Shown in pieces: positions 1 to 8,530 of a stretch of 64,000 nucleotides of DNA. The translations under genes were made by a program, and so were the position numbers. Source of the DNA: Candidatus Aminicenantota bacterium (GTDB lineage: Bacteria > Acidobacteriota > Aminicenantia > Aminicenantales > Aminicenantaceae). The notes under the pieces were generated by a model, which was given only the letters and a program-made list of their open reading frames with translations, was not told the origin of the DNA and did no database searches. Each line of letters starts with the position of its first letter. Positions within the stretch are counted from its first letter, which is position 1. The DNA is taken from the NCBI GenBank assembly GCA_020344415.1, contig CP070825.1:2328015-2392014 (forward strand), written 5' to 3'.

Positions 1-288
1 TCAGCCTGGGAGACCTGGATGGAGATTTACAAGACGGCAGAGGATGATCGAATAAAAAAAATCGCTTCCAACCACCTCTACAGGGTAAAAGCAGCCTTAG
101 ATATAAGAACTATCAGAAGAGCTATCATTAAATTCCATGAAAAATACGGTCGCAACCCATCGGACCTCTCACGGCTCATACGAGCTGGATTCCTGAAATC
201 TATCCCCAAAGATCTTGACGGAAAAGAATACGTTTATGACCCCAAGACAGGGAAAGTTGACCCTCCGACAATCCCATGGAAAAGATAA
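1..288 (+). CDS. C-terminal part of an unrecognised protein (5' end outside window)
   Basis: The frame is open from base 1, so the first ATG (base 19) is probably internal and the gene starts before the window. The visible 95 residues are hydrophilic and end with a pattern G-F-L-K-S-I-P-K-D, then a DG..Y.YDP.TGKV segment. Such endings occur in tails of TPR-type and pseudopilin-like exported proteins that precede prepilin peptidase genes, but I cannot name the family. The stop lies 13 bases inside the prepilin peptidase gene, so the two are probably co-transcribed and translationally coupled. Function is unknown. Confidence 0.6.
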   Translation, partial: SAWETWMEIYKTAEDDRIKKIASNHLYRVKAALDIRTIRRAIIKFHEKYGRNPSDLSRLIRAGFLKSIPKDLDGKEYVYDPKTGKVDPPTIPWKR

Positions 289-1052
289 TCTTTATTGTTC
301 TTTTCGGCCTTGTATGGGGAAGCTTTCTCAATGTTGTGATTTATCGTCTCCCGTCAGGAATGAGCCTCCTTAGACCCCCATCTTCATGTCCCCGTTGTAA
401 AAAGAATATAAAATTTTATGATAATATTCCCGTCATTTCTTTTCTCCTTCTTAAAGGGAGATGTCGCTTCTGCAAGGAAAAGATTCCCTTTTCTTATCCC
501 TTAGTAGAGTTTATGGCCCCTGCGAGCTTTCTTCTCCTTTACAGTCAACATTCGCTGAGTTTCTTTTTCTTTGCTTCCTGTCTCTTTGCCAGTGCAATGA
601 TTGTTCTGGGGATCATCGATTTCTACCATCAAATATTACCCGATGAAATAACACTGCCAGGATTAGTCCTGGCACTGGTCTATTCCCTTTTCAGGCAGGA
701 TCTCAATCTGACTCAGGCTTTAGTCGGCGCTGTGGCCGGAGCTGGGTTCCTTCTTTTTGTCTATGGAGCTTATTATCTATTGAGGAAGAAAGAGGGCTTA
801 GGAATGGGTGATGTAACGATGATGTTGTTCATGGGTGCCTATTTAGGTTGGCGCCAGGCCTTCCTTGCTCTGATCTTGGCTTCTTTCGCTGGGGCTATTG
901 TCGGCATTTTTTTCATCCTGTTTAAAAAGAAGGATTTTCAATACTCTCTTCCCTTTGGGACCTTTCTTTCTCCGGCTGCCTTTGCTGTCCTTCTCTGGGG
1001 TGAGAAGATCATCAAATCCTACTTAAGCCTGTATAAAGATTTGGCTCCTTAG
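276..1052 (+). CDS. pilD: Prepilin leader peptidase/N-methyltransferase (A24A family)
   Basis: Inner-membrane aspartic protease that cleaves type IV prepilins and N-methylates the new N-terminus. Two CxxC pairs (C38/C41 and C63/C66) form the zinc site of the methyltransferase-type loop seen in full-length PilD/GspO. The catalytic aspartates are D115 (in IIDFYHQILPDE) and D179 in the GMGD signature (176-179). About seven hydrophobic segments cover the remainder. At 258 residues the length is normal. The start overlaps the preceding reading frame by 13 bases. It should serve the pilus operon at 4781-12295, which has no peptidase of its own. Confidence 0.95.
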   Translation: MEKIIFIVLFGLVWGSFLNVVIYRLPSGMSLLRPPSSCPRCKKNIKFYDNIPVISFLLLKGRCRFCKEKIPFSYPLVEFMAPASFLLLYSQHSLSFFFFASCLFASAMIVLGIIDFYHQILPDEITLPGLVLALVYSLFRQDLNLTQALVGAVAGAGFLLFVYGAYYLLRKKEGLGMGDVTMMLFMGAYLGWRQAFLALILASFAGAIVGIFFILFKKKDFQYSLPFGTFLSPAAFAVLLWGEKIIKSYLSLYKDLAP

Positions 1053-1112
1053 CTCGTCCCTCTGGGTCAGGCCTCCACATGGGGGAAGCAAGAAATATTA
1101 AGGGCAGATATC

Positions 1113-3011
1113 ATGAGTGGCATATGTGGAATTGCCAAGGCAGAAAATAGAGAAGGAATCCCCGCTTCTCTTCTTTCTTCTATGTGCCAAACATTGATCC
1201 ATCGAGGTCCAGACGATCAGGGCTCTTTTATCGAAAAGAATATAGCACTAGGGGCAAGGCGCTTGAGTATCATCGACCTCGAGGGCGGCCACCAGCCCTT
1301 AGCAAACGAAGACGGCTCTATATATGTGGTTCATAATGGAGAAATCTATAATTTCCCCGCCCTTCAGACTGAACTTAAATCCAGAGGTCACATTTTCCGA
1401 ACAAAATCGGATACAGAAACCATTGTCCATTGCTACGAAGAGTGGGGAGATGATTTTGTCCAAGAACTTAGAGGAATGTTCGCCTTTGCCCTGTGGGATA
1501 GAAGAGAAGAAAAGCTCATCTTAGTCCGAGACAGGATCGGCATAAAACCACTTTATTACACCCTTCATGAGGACGGGACTCTGATCTTTGCTTCTGAATT
1601 GAAAGCTATCCTCGTCCATCCTAAGGTGAAGCGGGCCTTAGAGCCTCGAGCCCTCGACCTCTTCTTAACTCTCGAGTATATCCCTTCGCCTCTTTCCATC
1701 TTTAAAAACATTCATAAGCTTCCTGCAGGATGTATCCTTATCTATAAGAGAGGTAAAACCCAGATAAAAAAGTATTGGGATATTAAACAGGAGTCGAAAA
1801 CATCGGAAAAAATATCAAAGGCCACTCTCGTTTCTATAACAGACAAGCTTTACTCTCTTCTTAAAGAATCTGTCCAATTAAGGCTGATCAGCGATGTTCC
1901 CTTGGGTGCTTTTTTAAGCGGCGGCATCGACTCCTCCTCAATTGTTGGCTTGATGAGTGAGCTAAGGATATCTCCTCTAAGAACATTTTCCATCGGCTTC
2001 GAAGAGACCTCCTATAACGAACTCAATCATGCCAGACGCATTGCTCAAAAATTTAATACTCTACACGAGGAGCTCATCCTGCAGCCTCAAGTACTGGACT
2101 CAACAGAAAAGCTTATCCGTCATTTAGATGAACCCTTGGGAGATTTCTCCATCTTCCCCACGTATCTAATCTCAAAAATGGCAAGATCTCATGTTAAAGT
2201 GATCCTCTCAGGAGATGGAGGAGATGAACTATTCGGGGGCTATGAACACTACCAGGCCCAAAAACTCTCTGAATTTCCTCTCCCTTCTATCTTTCAAAAA
2301 AATCTGCCGGCCGTTGTCAAAAAATTCCCTCCTTCAGCCAAAAAAAAGGGGATATGGAACAAAATCCGAAGATACGGACAGGGCCTGGAATACAGCCCTG
2401 ATCACAAACATCTTCGCTGGATGATGTTCTTCTCTCCTGGAGGTAAAAAAGGCCTGTATTCCAAAGACCTGATTTGCGAATTAGATGGAATAAAAGAGAT
2501 TCGTGAGGTAGCCCCATTCCAAAAAATCTTCCACAACCTCAACTGTTTTGATCCTATAAGCGGAGAACTTTACCTCGATTTGAAGACCTACCTTGTGGAT
2601 GATATTCTAGTAAAGGTTGATAGGATGAGTATGGCTGCGTCATTGGAGACAAGGGCTCCTCTTCTGGACCATAAGATTGTAGAGTTTCTGTTTAAGCTTC
2701 CAGGAAATCTCAAACTGAAAGGATTGACTTCAAAGTGGATCTTTAAGAAAACAATGGAGCGGCTTCTTCCAAGTGCAAACATCCTTCGCAGCAAAGAAGG
2801 TTTCAGCATCCCTATCAAGAACTGGTTAAGACAAGAGCTCAAAGATATGATGTTCGATTATCTCAATCATAAGAGAATCAAGGCCGAAAGGCTCTTCAAT
2901 TTTGATTATATAAAAAATATGATGGACTCGCACCTTGAAGGCAGGGAAAATTACAGCCACCAGCTCTGGGCTCTCCTGGTTTTTGAAATCTGGAAGGAGC
3001 AATATCTATAG
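1113..3011 (+). CDS. asnB: Asparagine synthase (glutamine-hydrolysing) family, nucleophile Cys replaced by Ser
   Basis: Class II glutamine amidotransferase domain (about 1-215) followed by an ATP-pyrophosphatase synthetase domain. The PP-loop SGGIDSSS (about 268-275) and LSGDGGDELFGGY (about 366-378) are intact, and RGPDD is present in the N-terminal domain. At 632 residues the length is typical. Oddity: the protein begins MSGICGI where active enzymes begin MCGI, so the residue aligned with the catalytic N-terminal Cys is Ser. The only nearby Cys is residue 5, and no start codon lies directly before it. The glutaminase half may be inactive, giving an ammonia-dependent enzyme, or the protein makes another amide. 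It converges with tilS, with a 6-base 3' overlap. Confidence 0.88.
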   Translation: MSGICGIAKAENREGIPASLLSSMCQTLIHRGPDDQGSFIEKNIALGARRLSIIDLEGGHQPLANEDGSIYVVHNGEIYNFPALQTELKSRGHIFRTKSDTETIVHCYEEWGDDFVQELRGMFAFALWDRREEKLILVRDRIGIKPLYYTLHEDGTLIFASELKAILVHPKVKRALEPRALDLFLTLEYIPSPLSIFKNIHKLPAGCILIYKRGKTQIKKYWDIKQESKTSEKISKATLVSITDKLYSLLKESVQLRLISDVPLGAFLSGGIDSSSIVGLMSELRISPLRTFSIGFEETSYNELNHARRIAQKFNTLHEELILQPQVLDSTEKLIRHLDEPLGDFSIFPTYLISKMARSHVKVILSGDGGDELFGGYEHYQAQKLSEFPLPSIFQKNLPAVVKKFPPSAKKKGIWNKIRRYGQGLEYSPDHKHLRWMMFFSPGGKKGLYSKDLICELDGIKEIREVAPFQKIFHNLNCFDPISGELYLDLKTYLVDDILVKVDRMSMAASLETRAPLLDHKIVEFLFKLPGNLKLKGLTSKWIFKKTMERLLPSANILRSKEGFSIPIKNWLRQELKDMMFDYLNHKRIKAERLFNFDYIKNMMDSHLEGRENYSHQLWALLVFEIWKEQYL

Positions 3012-4379
3012 CTTATTTATTATAAATATATTGCTTGAGCCATCCCGGACTTTAAACTTCTCAGAAACAGCAAGACCGAGAATCCAAACGATTTCATCTC
3101 CAGAGAGAAAAACGGGCCTTCTATCTCTCTCTCTGAGTGGAATGCGTTTGGCCCTCATTATTTCTTTAAGTTTTTTCTGGCCAGGAGCTCCCAAAGGCCT
3201 GTATCTATCTCCATCCCGCCTGCTTCGAACCAAAAGGGGAAATCGGAGATTGTCGTGGTCAAGGAAAGCCGTGGTTTTATCATCAAAGCGAAGAGGAGAT
3301 TCTCCTTTTTCAACCCTCTTTCCTATAAATCTTAGTTTGAGCTCGCTGATTTCTAGAGGGCTCCTCCCGTTCCAAGAGTATTCATATTTGATTTTAGGAT
3401 GAGGCTTCTTTTTCAAAAATATCAATCCCTGTTCTCTGCGTAAAACGAGGTCTTTTTTTATCGGGCGCTCCTTTCCCTCCTTGAGGCTTAAAACAGAATC
3501 AACATCTTCCAAAGATATTTCTCTCAGGTTTCCCTTTAAATCAAATATGAATTCCTGGACAACTCTTCTCGCTAGCGCCTTTGGAAGTGAGGAAAGGAGT
3601 TTCCAATCGAGCAAATGCTGATCGTTCTCTCTTAAAATGGAACGTTGGGCCTTTTCTTTTCCTATTTTTTCTAAAAAAGCATTTTCTTCACGTATGATTG
3701 AGGCAATCTTTCCCAATTGAGATACTATTTGAGGTTCGAAATTCTTTCGAATATGAGGAATAAGATCCAATCTAATCCTGTTTCGCAGAAAGCGGCGGTC
3801 AAAGTTCGTTTCATCCATGCGGAAAGACATCTTCTTCTTTTCTAAATAAAGCTCTATATCTTCCCGCTCTATCTGGATGAGAGGTCTGATTATTATTTCA
3901 TCCTTAACAGGAAATATGCCCCCCAGTCCTCTTAGGCCACTTCCTCTCATGAGTCTCATCAAAAAAGTCTCAGCTTGATCGGTCATCGTATGGGCAGTTG
4001 CGATCTTGACTTTCCCTATTTTGAGTGCTGTTTTTTTCAAAAAATTATACCTTACCTCTCTCCCAGCCTCCTCAAGGTTAATCCTCCTGCTTGTTGCATA
4101 GTTCCGAATATCTTTTCGGCCGACAAAAAGGGGAATGGAAAATTTCCGGGCTATTTGTTTGACAAACTTCTCATCCTCGTCTGCCTTCTGACGAAGCTTG
4201 TGATTAAAATGTCCTAAAAAAAGGCTGAAATCCCATTCCTCTCGAAGTTCGAGAAGCAAGGCCAACAATCCAGTTGAATCCAACCCTCCTGAATAGGCGA
4301 TGAGAATATTGTCTTTTTTTTCGAGAAGACCGTATTCCTGGATTGTCGTTTTAAAAGTTTCTAGAATCAGTTTGCTCAT
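3006..4379 (-). CDS. tilS: tRNA(Ile)-lysidine synthetase
   Basis: Modifies C34 of the CAU-anticodon isoleucine tRNA to lysidine, switching its identity from Met to Ile. The N-terminal PP-loop SGGLDS (residues 30-35) is intact, followed by the TilS N-type domain with RNRIR...LIP segments. The C-terminal third carries the TilS C-type domain with RSRRDGDRYRPLG and KLKEIM. At 457 residues the length matches the long, two-domain TilS. It converges on asnB. A CAU-anticodon tRNA lies 135 bp upstream on the same strand. Confidence 0.95.
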   Translation of the reverse strand: MSKLILETFKTTIQEYGLLEKKDNILIAYSGGLDSTGLLALLLELREEWDFSLFLGHFNHKLRQKADEDEKFVKQIARKFSIPLFVGRKDIRNYATSRRINLEEAGREVRYNFLKKTALKIGKVKIATAHTMTDQAETFLMRLMRGSGLRGLGGIFPVKDEIIIRPLIQIEREDIELYLEKKKMSFRMDETNFDRRFLRNRIRLDLIPHIRKNFEPQIVSQLGKIASIIREENAFLEKIGKEKAQRSILRENDQHLLDWKLLSSLPKALARRVVQEFIFDLKGNLREISLEDVDSVLSLKEGKERPIKKDLVLRREQGLIFLKKKPHPKIKYEYSWNGRSPLEISELKLRFIGKRVEKGESPLRFDDKTTAFLDHDNLRFPLLVRSRRDGDRYRPLGAPGQKKLKEIMRAKRIPLRERDRRPVFLSGDEIVWILGLAVSEKFKVRDGSSNIFIINKL

Positions 4380-4514
4380 TTTCCGTTTATGGCATTCTAG
4401 TACTCAGGGTCAGGCTATCCTGAATCATTCATAAGAAATAACTAGCAAATAATCCAGATAAGTAAATGCAACAGGAAATTCGTTCCTAATCTTTTTTAAA
4501 GTGCTCTAGTAAAA

Positions 4515-4588
4515 TGGCGGTGGAGGGACTCGAACCCCCGACACTGCGGATATGAGCCGCATGCTCTAACCGCCTGAGCTACACCGCC
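4515..4588 (-). tRNA. tRNA with CAU anticodon, probably elongator tRNA-Met
   Basis: A cloverleaf can be drawn on the minus strand. The acceptor stem GGCGGTG pairs with CACCGCC. The D arm contains GTAGCTCAGGCGGTTAGAGC, the anticodon stem is TGCGG/CCGCA with loop CTCATAT, and the T arm has TTCGAGT in the loop. The anticodon is complementary to plus bases 4552-4554. The discriminator is A and CCA is not encoded (Ts follow). CAU is shared by initiator Met, elongator Met and Ile2. The first acceptor pair G-C and the D arm argue against initiator. Elongator Met is favoured over the TilS substrate Ile2, but this is not certain. Confidence 0.9.
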
Positions 4589-4637
4589 AGTGGCAAAGAT
4601 TTTAGCTGAATCCCCTCTCTAAGTCAACGGAGGATTA

Positions 4638-4737
4638 TGTCATTGCGAGGAATGAACAAGATTGCCACGCTGCGCTCGCAACAGACTGCGCAATCTCATA
4701 TGAAGGTAGAGATTGCCACGCTGCGCTCGCAATGACA
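4638..4737. repeat. 100-bp REP-like palindromic element, TGTCATTGCGAG family
   Basis: Bounded by a perfect 12-bp inverted repeat TGTCATTGCGAG / CTCGCAATGACA. Inside, the unit AGATTGCCACGCTGCGCTCG occurs twice. Palindromes with this TGTCATTGCGAG core are known as widespread intergenic repeats in many bacterial phyla. A degenerate single unit is seen at about 41805-41830. It lies between the tRNA gene and the 3' end of pilQ. Confidence 0.8.
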
Positions 4738-4749
4738 ATTAATTATATT

Positions 4750-4772
4750 AAAAAGTAGCCTGTCCCCTTTTT
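4750..4772. repeat. Solo arm of the AAGTAGCCTG...CCCC repeat
   Basis: Reads AAAAAGTAGCCTGTCCCCTT plus three Ts. The same arm occurs as an inverted pair at 41769-41866 and as a compact hairpin at 27124-27170. It abuts the REP-like element and ends nine bases from the pilQ stop codon, so it lies in the 3' untranslated region of the pilus operon. Confidence 0.6.
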
Positions 4773-4780
4773 ATTGATAT

Positions 4781-6925
4781 TTATCTTACGATAACACGAG
4801 ATTGTCCGCCTTCGAAAGAGATTGTCTGGCCATCAGGACCATTCGCCGAAATACTGGCAATAGATACTACGCCTTCCCCTTTGCCTTTGGCCTCAAAGAC
4901 GAGCGTTGCAATACTGCCTGTCCCGCTTATGCCTTTTCCTATTTCCGTGCTTGAAAATCCGATCGTACAGACACCTGAGGAGTTATCAATATTTTCCAAA
5001 AAAGGAGGATTTTCTCCGAGCCTTCTGATAAATCCCCCTTGTATAACTTCCATTAAATTCAAAACCTGAGGATCAAAGTCTAGGGTCAGAGATAGGTTTG
5101 CTATCTCTTGTTGGCTGGATATGTTTAAACTCATCCTCAATGTTCTGCCCTGTGGGACAACAACGTTATTTGGCCTAAGGGATATACTGCTTTGTCCTGC
5201 TGCTTTTCTTCGTGTTGCCATGGATTCCTGTTCTGCTCTCTGCCTTGCTCTTCGTTCATAAAGTTCCTCTTCAGAAAGACGTGGAGCTGTCGCCGCCGAA
5301 GATGCGACTCCTTTAAGACCCACCCAGAGAGGTTTCAAATCTTCTTCCCCAAAGGGAATGGTGCGGATTATATAAGGAGTGATAGTCAGTATAACATCCG
5401 ATTGTGTGATGTTCAGTTCAGTATTAGAAAAAAGACTTCCCACGATGGGGATATCTTTAAGCCCTGGTATTCCTCTTATGGTTTTTCTCTCTTCGTCCTT
5501 TAACAAACCAGCCAGGAGGTTTGTCTCTCCGTCCCTGAGTCTTATGATATTCTTCACTTCCCTCGTGGCGATTATTGGGATATTGGCATACCCTATTCCG
5601 CCAAGAGACCTTATTTTTATCTCTAATTCTAGCGTAATTTCTTTTTCAAAATGAATCTGAGGTGTAATCTTGACATCGATTCCGATATCCTCGTATTGAA
5701 AGGATGTCACTGGTTGTTGACTAACTCCCCCCGCTGCAATCGGCGTGAAAGTGGTTCGCGGAATTGGGATCCGGTCTCCCACCAAGTATGTTATTTCTTC
5801 CCCCTGGATGCCCCGGAGTCTTGGCTGAGAGATCATCTTGGTATCTGCGTCCTGCTCCAGAAACTGTAAAAAAGCTGTGGGTAGAGTGATTTGAAAATTC
5901 TCTATTTTCGAAAAATCCAAATCCTTAAGATTCTTCCAGCCTGTGGTTTCCGCAGTTTCAGCCTCACTGTATCTTAATCCAACCAGATGCTGCTCAAGGT
6001 CCATGCCCAATTGTTGCAACTTTATCCGGGATACTTCCATTATTTCCAAATCAATGATAACTTCTCCCTTAGGCTTATCCCAAATCGTCAGCACCTTTTC
6101 CGCCAATTCAACGACAGCCGGCGCATCTTTCACCGTGACTGAGTTGAGGTTTTTGTCAACAAAGATGCTGGGAGCTTTATACTGCGTGCGTAGAATCGAA
6201 GTGAGCGCAGCCTGGATGTCTTGGGCATTGATGTTTGAAAGATAAAAAGTCTTGATAGCATTCAATTCATATTGAAGACGTTTGGCCGGCAGGTCAGGAG
6301 CAACGATAATTGTTCCCTCATCTATAATTCTGAAAAAATTCTTAGAAGCTAAACAGAGCGAATCGAGGGCCTGTTCAAAATTCATATCAGCAAGGTCAAT
6401 GGAAAACGGAATATCCCTGAACTGTTCATCGAATATGATATTAACATGAGAAAGTTTCCCTAAAGCCTGGAAAACTGAGCGAAGAGGCGCATCGGTGAAT
6501 TTCAATTTAATTTTTTCATCGCTCACTTTGAGTTTTACTGGCAGCTCTAGTTTAATTTCTTTGGGCTTCTCTTCCTTTGGTTCTCCTCTCCTGAAGCTCT
6601 TTACTTCCTCAGCCATATATCTATCGCCGGGATTGTATGAAAGCGCCTTCTCGTACTCGGCTAAGGCTTCGTCCCTTTCACCTTGAGAGGCAAGCCTTCG
6701 AGCCTCGTTGAGATGGGCATAACTGGCAGCAATCCTTGCCCGGAGCAGGGCCAGCCGATAGACAGAATTATTCGGGTCATCAAGCAATGCTCTCTCATAG
6801 TACTTGATGGCTCCGTCCCAATCCTTATTGACGGCAGCCTCATTTCCCAATCTATAGCTCCGGCTAAGCATTGAACAATAGCAAAAGGATAAAGCTATGA
6901 TTACCAAAATGGCTATCTTTTTCAT
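4781..6925 (-). CDS. pilQ: Type IV pilus secretin PilQ with N-terminal TPR and C-terminal cohesin-like domain
   Basis: Outer-membrane pore of the pilus machine. A lipoprotein signal (FCYC around residue 17) is followed by TPR-like helices (about 28-105). Then come an STN-type domain (about 135-215), a secretin N domain (about 222-290) and the secretin core (about 345-540, with VGDRIPIPRTTF and GIPGLKDIPIVGSLF). Residues about 590-714 form an extra beta-rich region (LRPNNVVVPQGRTL, LTLDFDPQVLNL, GTGSIATLVFEAKGKGEG) that reads like a cohesin fold. TPR plus secretin plus cohesin is not the classical PilQ design. Last gene of the operon; its start overlaps the pilP-like stop by 4 bases. Confidence 0.92.
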   Translation of the reverse strand: MKKIAILVIIALSFCYCSMLSRSYRLGNEAAVNKDWDGAIKYYERALLDDPNNSVYRLALLRARIAASYAHLNEARRLASQGERDEALAEYEKALSYNPGDRYMAEEVKSFRRGEPKEEKPKEIKLELPVKLKVSDEKIKLKFTDAPLRSVFQALGKLSHVNIIFDEQFRDIPFSIDLADMNFEQALDSLCLASKNFFRIIDEGTIIVAPDLPAKRLQYELNAIKTFYLSNINAQDIQAALTSILRTQYKAPSIFVDKNLNSVTVKDAPAVVELAEKVLTIWDKPKGEVIIDLEIMEVSRIKLQQLGMDLEQHLVGLRYSEAETAETTGWKNLKDLDFSKIENFQITLPTAFLQFLEQDADTKMISQPRLRGIQGEEITYLVGDRIPIPRTTFTPIAAGGVSQQPVTSFQYEDIGIDVKITPQIHFEKEITLELEIKIRSLGGIGYANIPIIATREVKNIIRLRDGETNLLAGLLKDEERKTIRGIPGLKDIPIVGSLFSNTELNITQSDVILTITPYIIRTIPFGEEDLKPLWVGLKGVASSAATAPRLSEEELYERRARQRAEQESMATRRKAAGQSSISLRPNNVVVPQGRTLRMSLNISSQQEIANLSLTLDFDPQVLNLMEVIQGGFIRRLGENPPFLENIDNSSGVCTIGFSSTEIGKGISGTGSIATLVFEAKGKGEGVVSIASISANGPDGQTISFEGGQSRVIVR

Positions 6926-7431
6926 TCCTTTTCTCCTTCTAAGGAATACTTCTTTATTTCGGAGTTCGGGCCGATGATTTCTATCTCTTCCCTGGTGATC
7001 TTCCCAATTTCTACTCCAGCACTTATCATCTCTCCCTTTTCCACAGCCACCGCATCTCCTTCAAAAATAATCAAACCAACAATCCTCTCGCCAGAGTGAA
7101 TATATCCGATGTATCTAATATTTAAAGAAGGAAGCGGTCGATTTTCACTCGAGGTGGAAGAAGTCTCTGAAGAACCCTCAGAGCGATTCTGCTCAAATCT
7201 AAGTGCATCAGGATTAGCCTCTAGAGAGCCTGATATTCGGGGAGAAAATATGTTTCTTCGTGGAGGCTCGAGTTTTTTCCTCTCTTTCAATAACAACTCT
7301 TTCCTGATAAGACTCTTGATTTCCTTTTCTTGAGCCTTCTTTTTCTGGAGAAAATCTCCACTTGCCGATAGACATAGGCTAACCCCTAGGAAAAAGATCA
7401 GAGTAGTTGTGAGAGTCTTTTCAAATTTCAT
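6922..7431 (-). CDS. pilP: PilP-like pilus assembly protein
   Basis: A 169-residue exported or anchored protein with a hydrophobic N-terminal segment (about 8-23), a charged coiled-coil-prone stretch and a low-complexity Ser/Glu linker. The C-terminal beta domain (IRYIGYIHSGERIVGLI, then KGEMISAGVEIGKI) matches the PilP/GspC homology region that binds the secretin. It sits between pilO and pilQ as pilP does, overlapping pilO by 11 bases and pilQ by 4. Sequence similarity is low, so the assignment rests on the fold-like pattern plus position. Confidence 0.75.
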   Translation of the reverse strand: MKFEKTLTTTLIFFLGVSLCLSASGDFLQKKKAQEKEIKSLIRKELLLKERKKLEPPRRNIFSPRISGSLEANPDALRFEQNRSEGSSETSSTSSENRPLPSLNIRYIGYIHSGERIVGLIIFEGDAVAVEKGEMISAGVEIGKITREEIEIIGPNSEIKKYSLEGEKE

Positions 7432-7984
7432 AATAACCTGCCAAGATCACTCTTAACTCAAGGTCTCCCCGTGCAGGGTCAATATCCAAAAATTCAATTT
7501 TTTCTATAACTAAGAACTTTGGAAATCTTTCTACGGTATCGATGATTTGTTTCAGAGCCATATAAGATCCGCTCAGATTGAAGCTTATGTTGACCTTCTT
7601 AACTCGTTCCTGCTCATATTCAGCATAATCATACCTTTTTCTCCCCAAAATCCTCATCCGAGCTTTGCTCAGGATCTGCTCAAGGTCAAGTCTCAGCTGG
7701 TTGAAACCATCTTTTTCTTTATAGAAATATTTTTTTCCGATATCTTCTATATCGCGACTAGCCTCTTGCCACCTGAGCCATTCCTCTTTCTTTTCTATCA
7801 CTGTGGTGTTAACTTGTTCATATTCCCCTTGTTTGGCTGATTGGGAAGAAAGAGCACGAAAATAACTTCCCCTTTGCGGAAGAGAAATCACAAGAAGAAA
7901 TAACAAGACTACTCCAAGGAAAAGACAGGGCAGCCCCAAAATCTTTTTCTCTCTGTCGCTCAGAAGATCAAATGTTTCTTTCAT
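7421..7984 (-). CDS. pilO: PilO-like inner-membrane pilus alignment protein
   Basis: A 187-residue bitopic protein: short cytoplasmic tail (DLLSDREKKILG), one membrane segment (about 17-33), a periplasmic coiled coil (about 45-100) and a ferredoxin-like C-terminal domain (VNISFNLSGSYMALKQIIDT, then EFLDIDPARGDLELRVILAGYY). The NISFNLSGSY..L motif is characteristic of PilO/GspM proteins, which bridge PilN and PilP. Overlaps pilN by 17 bases and the pilP-like gene by 11. Confidence 0.82.
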   Translation of the reverse strand: MKETFDLLSDREKKILGLPCLFLGVVLLFLLVISLPQRGSYFRALSSQSAKQGEYEQVNTTVIEKKEEWLRWQEASRDIEDIGKKYFYKEKDGFNQLRLDLEQILSKARMRILGRKRYDYAEYEQERVKKVNISFNLSGSYMALKQIIDTVERFPKFLVIEKIEFLDIDPARGDLELRVILAGYYEI

Positions 7985-8516
7985 AGCTTAAAGATATCTC
8001 AGTGATCAGTAATCCTCTCTTATTTTCATCTTCGCTTATTGGATTTATTTGACTAAATCCTAAGGCATTCAAATTATTTATAAGCTTAAGTAACTCATTT
8101 ACATTTGGAGAAACCACTTTGAATTTCAGCAGCATCCTTGAATCCTTTGTGAGTGTCGGCGCTAGAGAAATAATATAACTGGAATCAGGAAGAGCGCTCT
8201 CTAGATCAGAGAGAAACTCTATCCAAGAAAAACTCTTCTTTAAAATGATGTTGTTAACCAAATCCACCTTATCCCTATAATTCTTGACTGCCTGCTTGAC
8301 ATTGGCTGCGCTCTTCCGTTGATCATTCTGGGCGTTTATTATTAATTGATTTGTCTTTGCAATCGAGCCTTTCACCTCTCGAGTCTTTCCTCTGTATTCA
8401 AGAAAGATTTTCCCCGATAAAAAAACCATAATAATAAGAACAATCCCGAGAATGGAAAGAAACAAATAAAATAACCTCCTGTTTCGCAGAGGATGGCTCG
8501 CTAAATTTAAACTCAT
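7968..8516 (-). CDS. pilN: PilN-like pilus assembly protein
   Basis: Begins MSLNLASHPLRNRRLFY, the short cytoplasmic motif by which PilN docks onto PilM, followed by one membrane helix and a periplasmic coiled coil plus ferredoxin-like domain. The frame is open upstream to 8600. I chose the ATG at 8516 because an AGGA lies six to seven bases before it and the protein then starts with the family motif. An alternative ATG at 8534 would overlap the pilM stop as ATGA. Partner of PilM, PilO and PilP in the inner-membrane alignment complex. Confidence 0.82.
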   Translation of the reverse strand: MSLNLASHPLRNRRLFYLFLSILGIVLIIMVFLSGKIFLEYRGKTREVKGSIAKTNQLIINAQNDQRKSAANVKQAVKNYRDKVDLVNNIILKKSFSWIEFLSDLESALPDSSYIISLAPTLTKDSRMLLKFKVVSPNVNELLKLINNLNALGFSQINPISEDENKRGLLITEISLSYERNI

Positions 8517-8530
8517 TCGTTCCTGTATTA

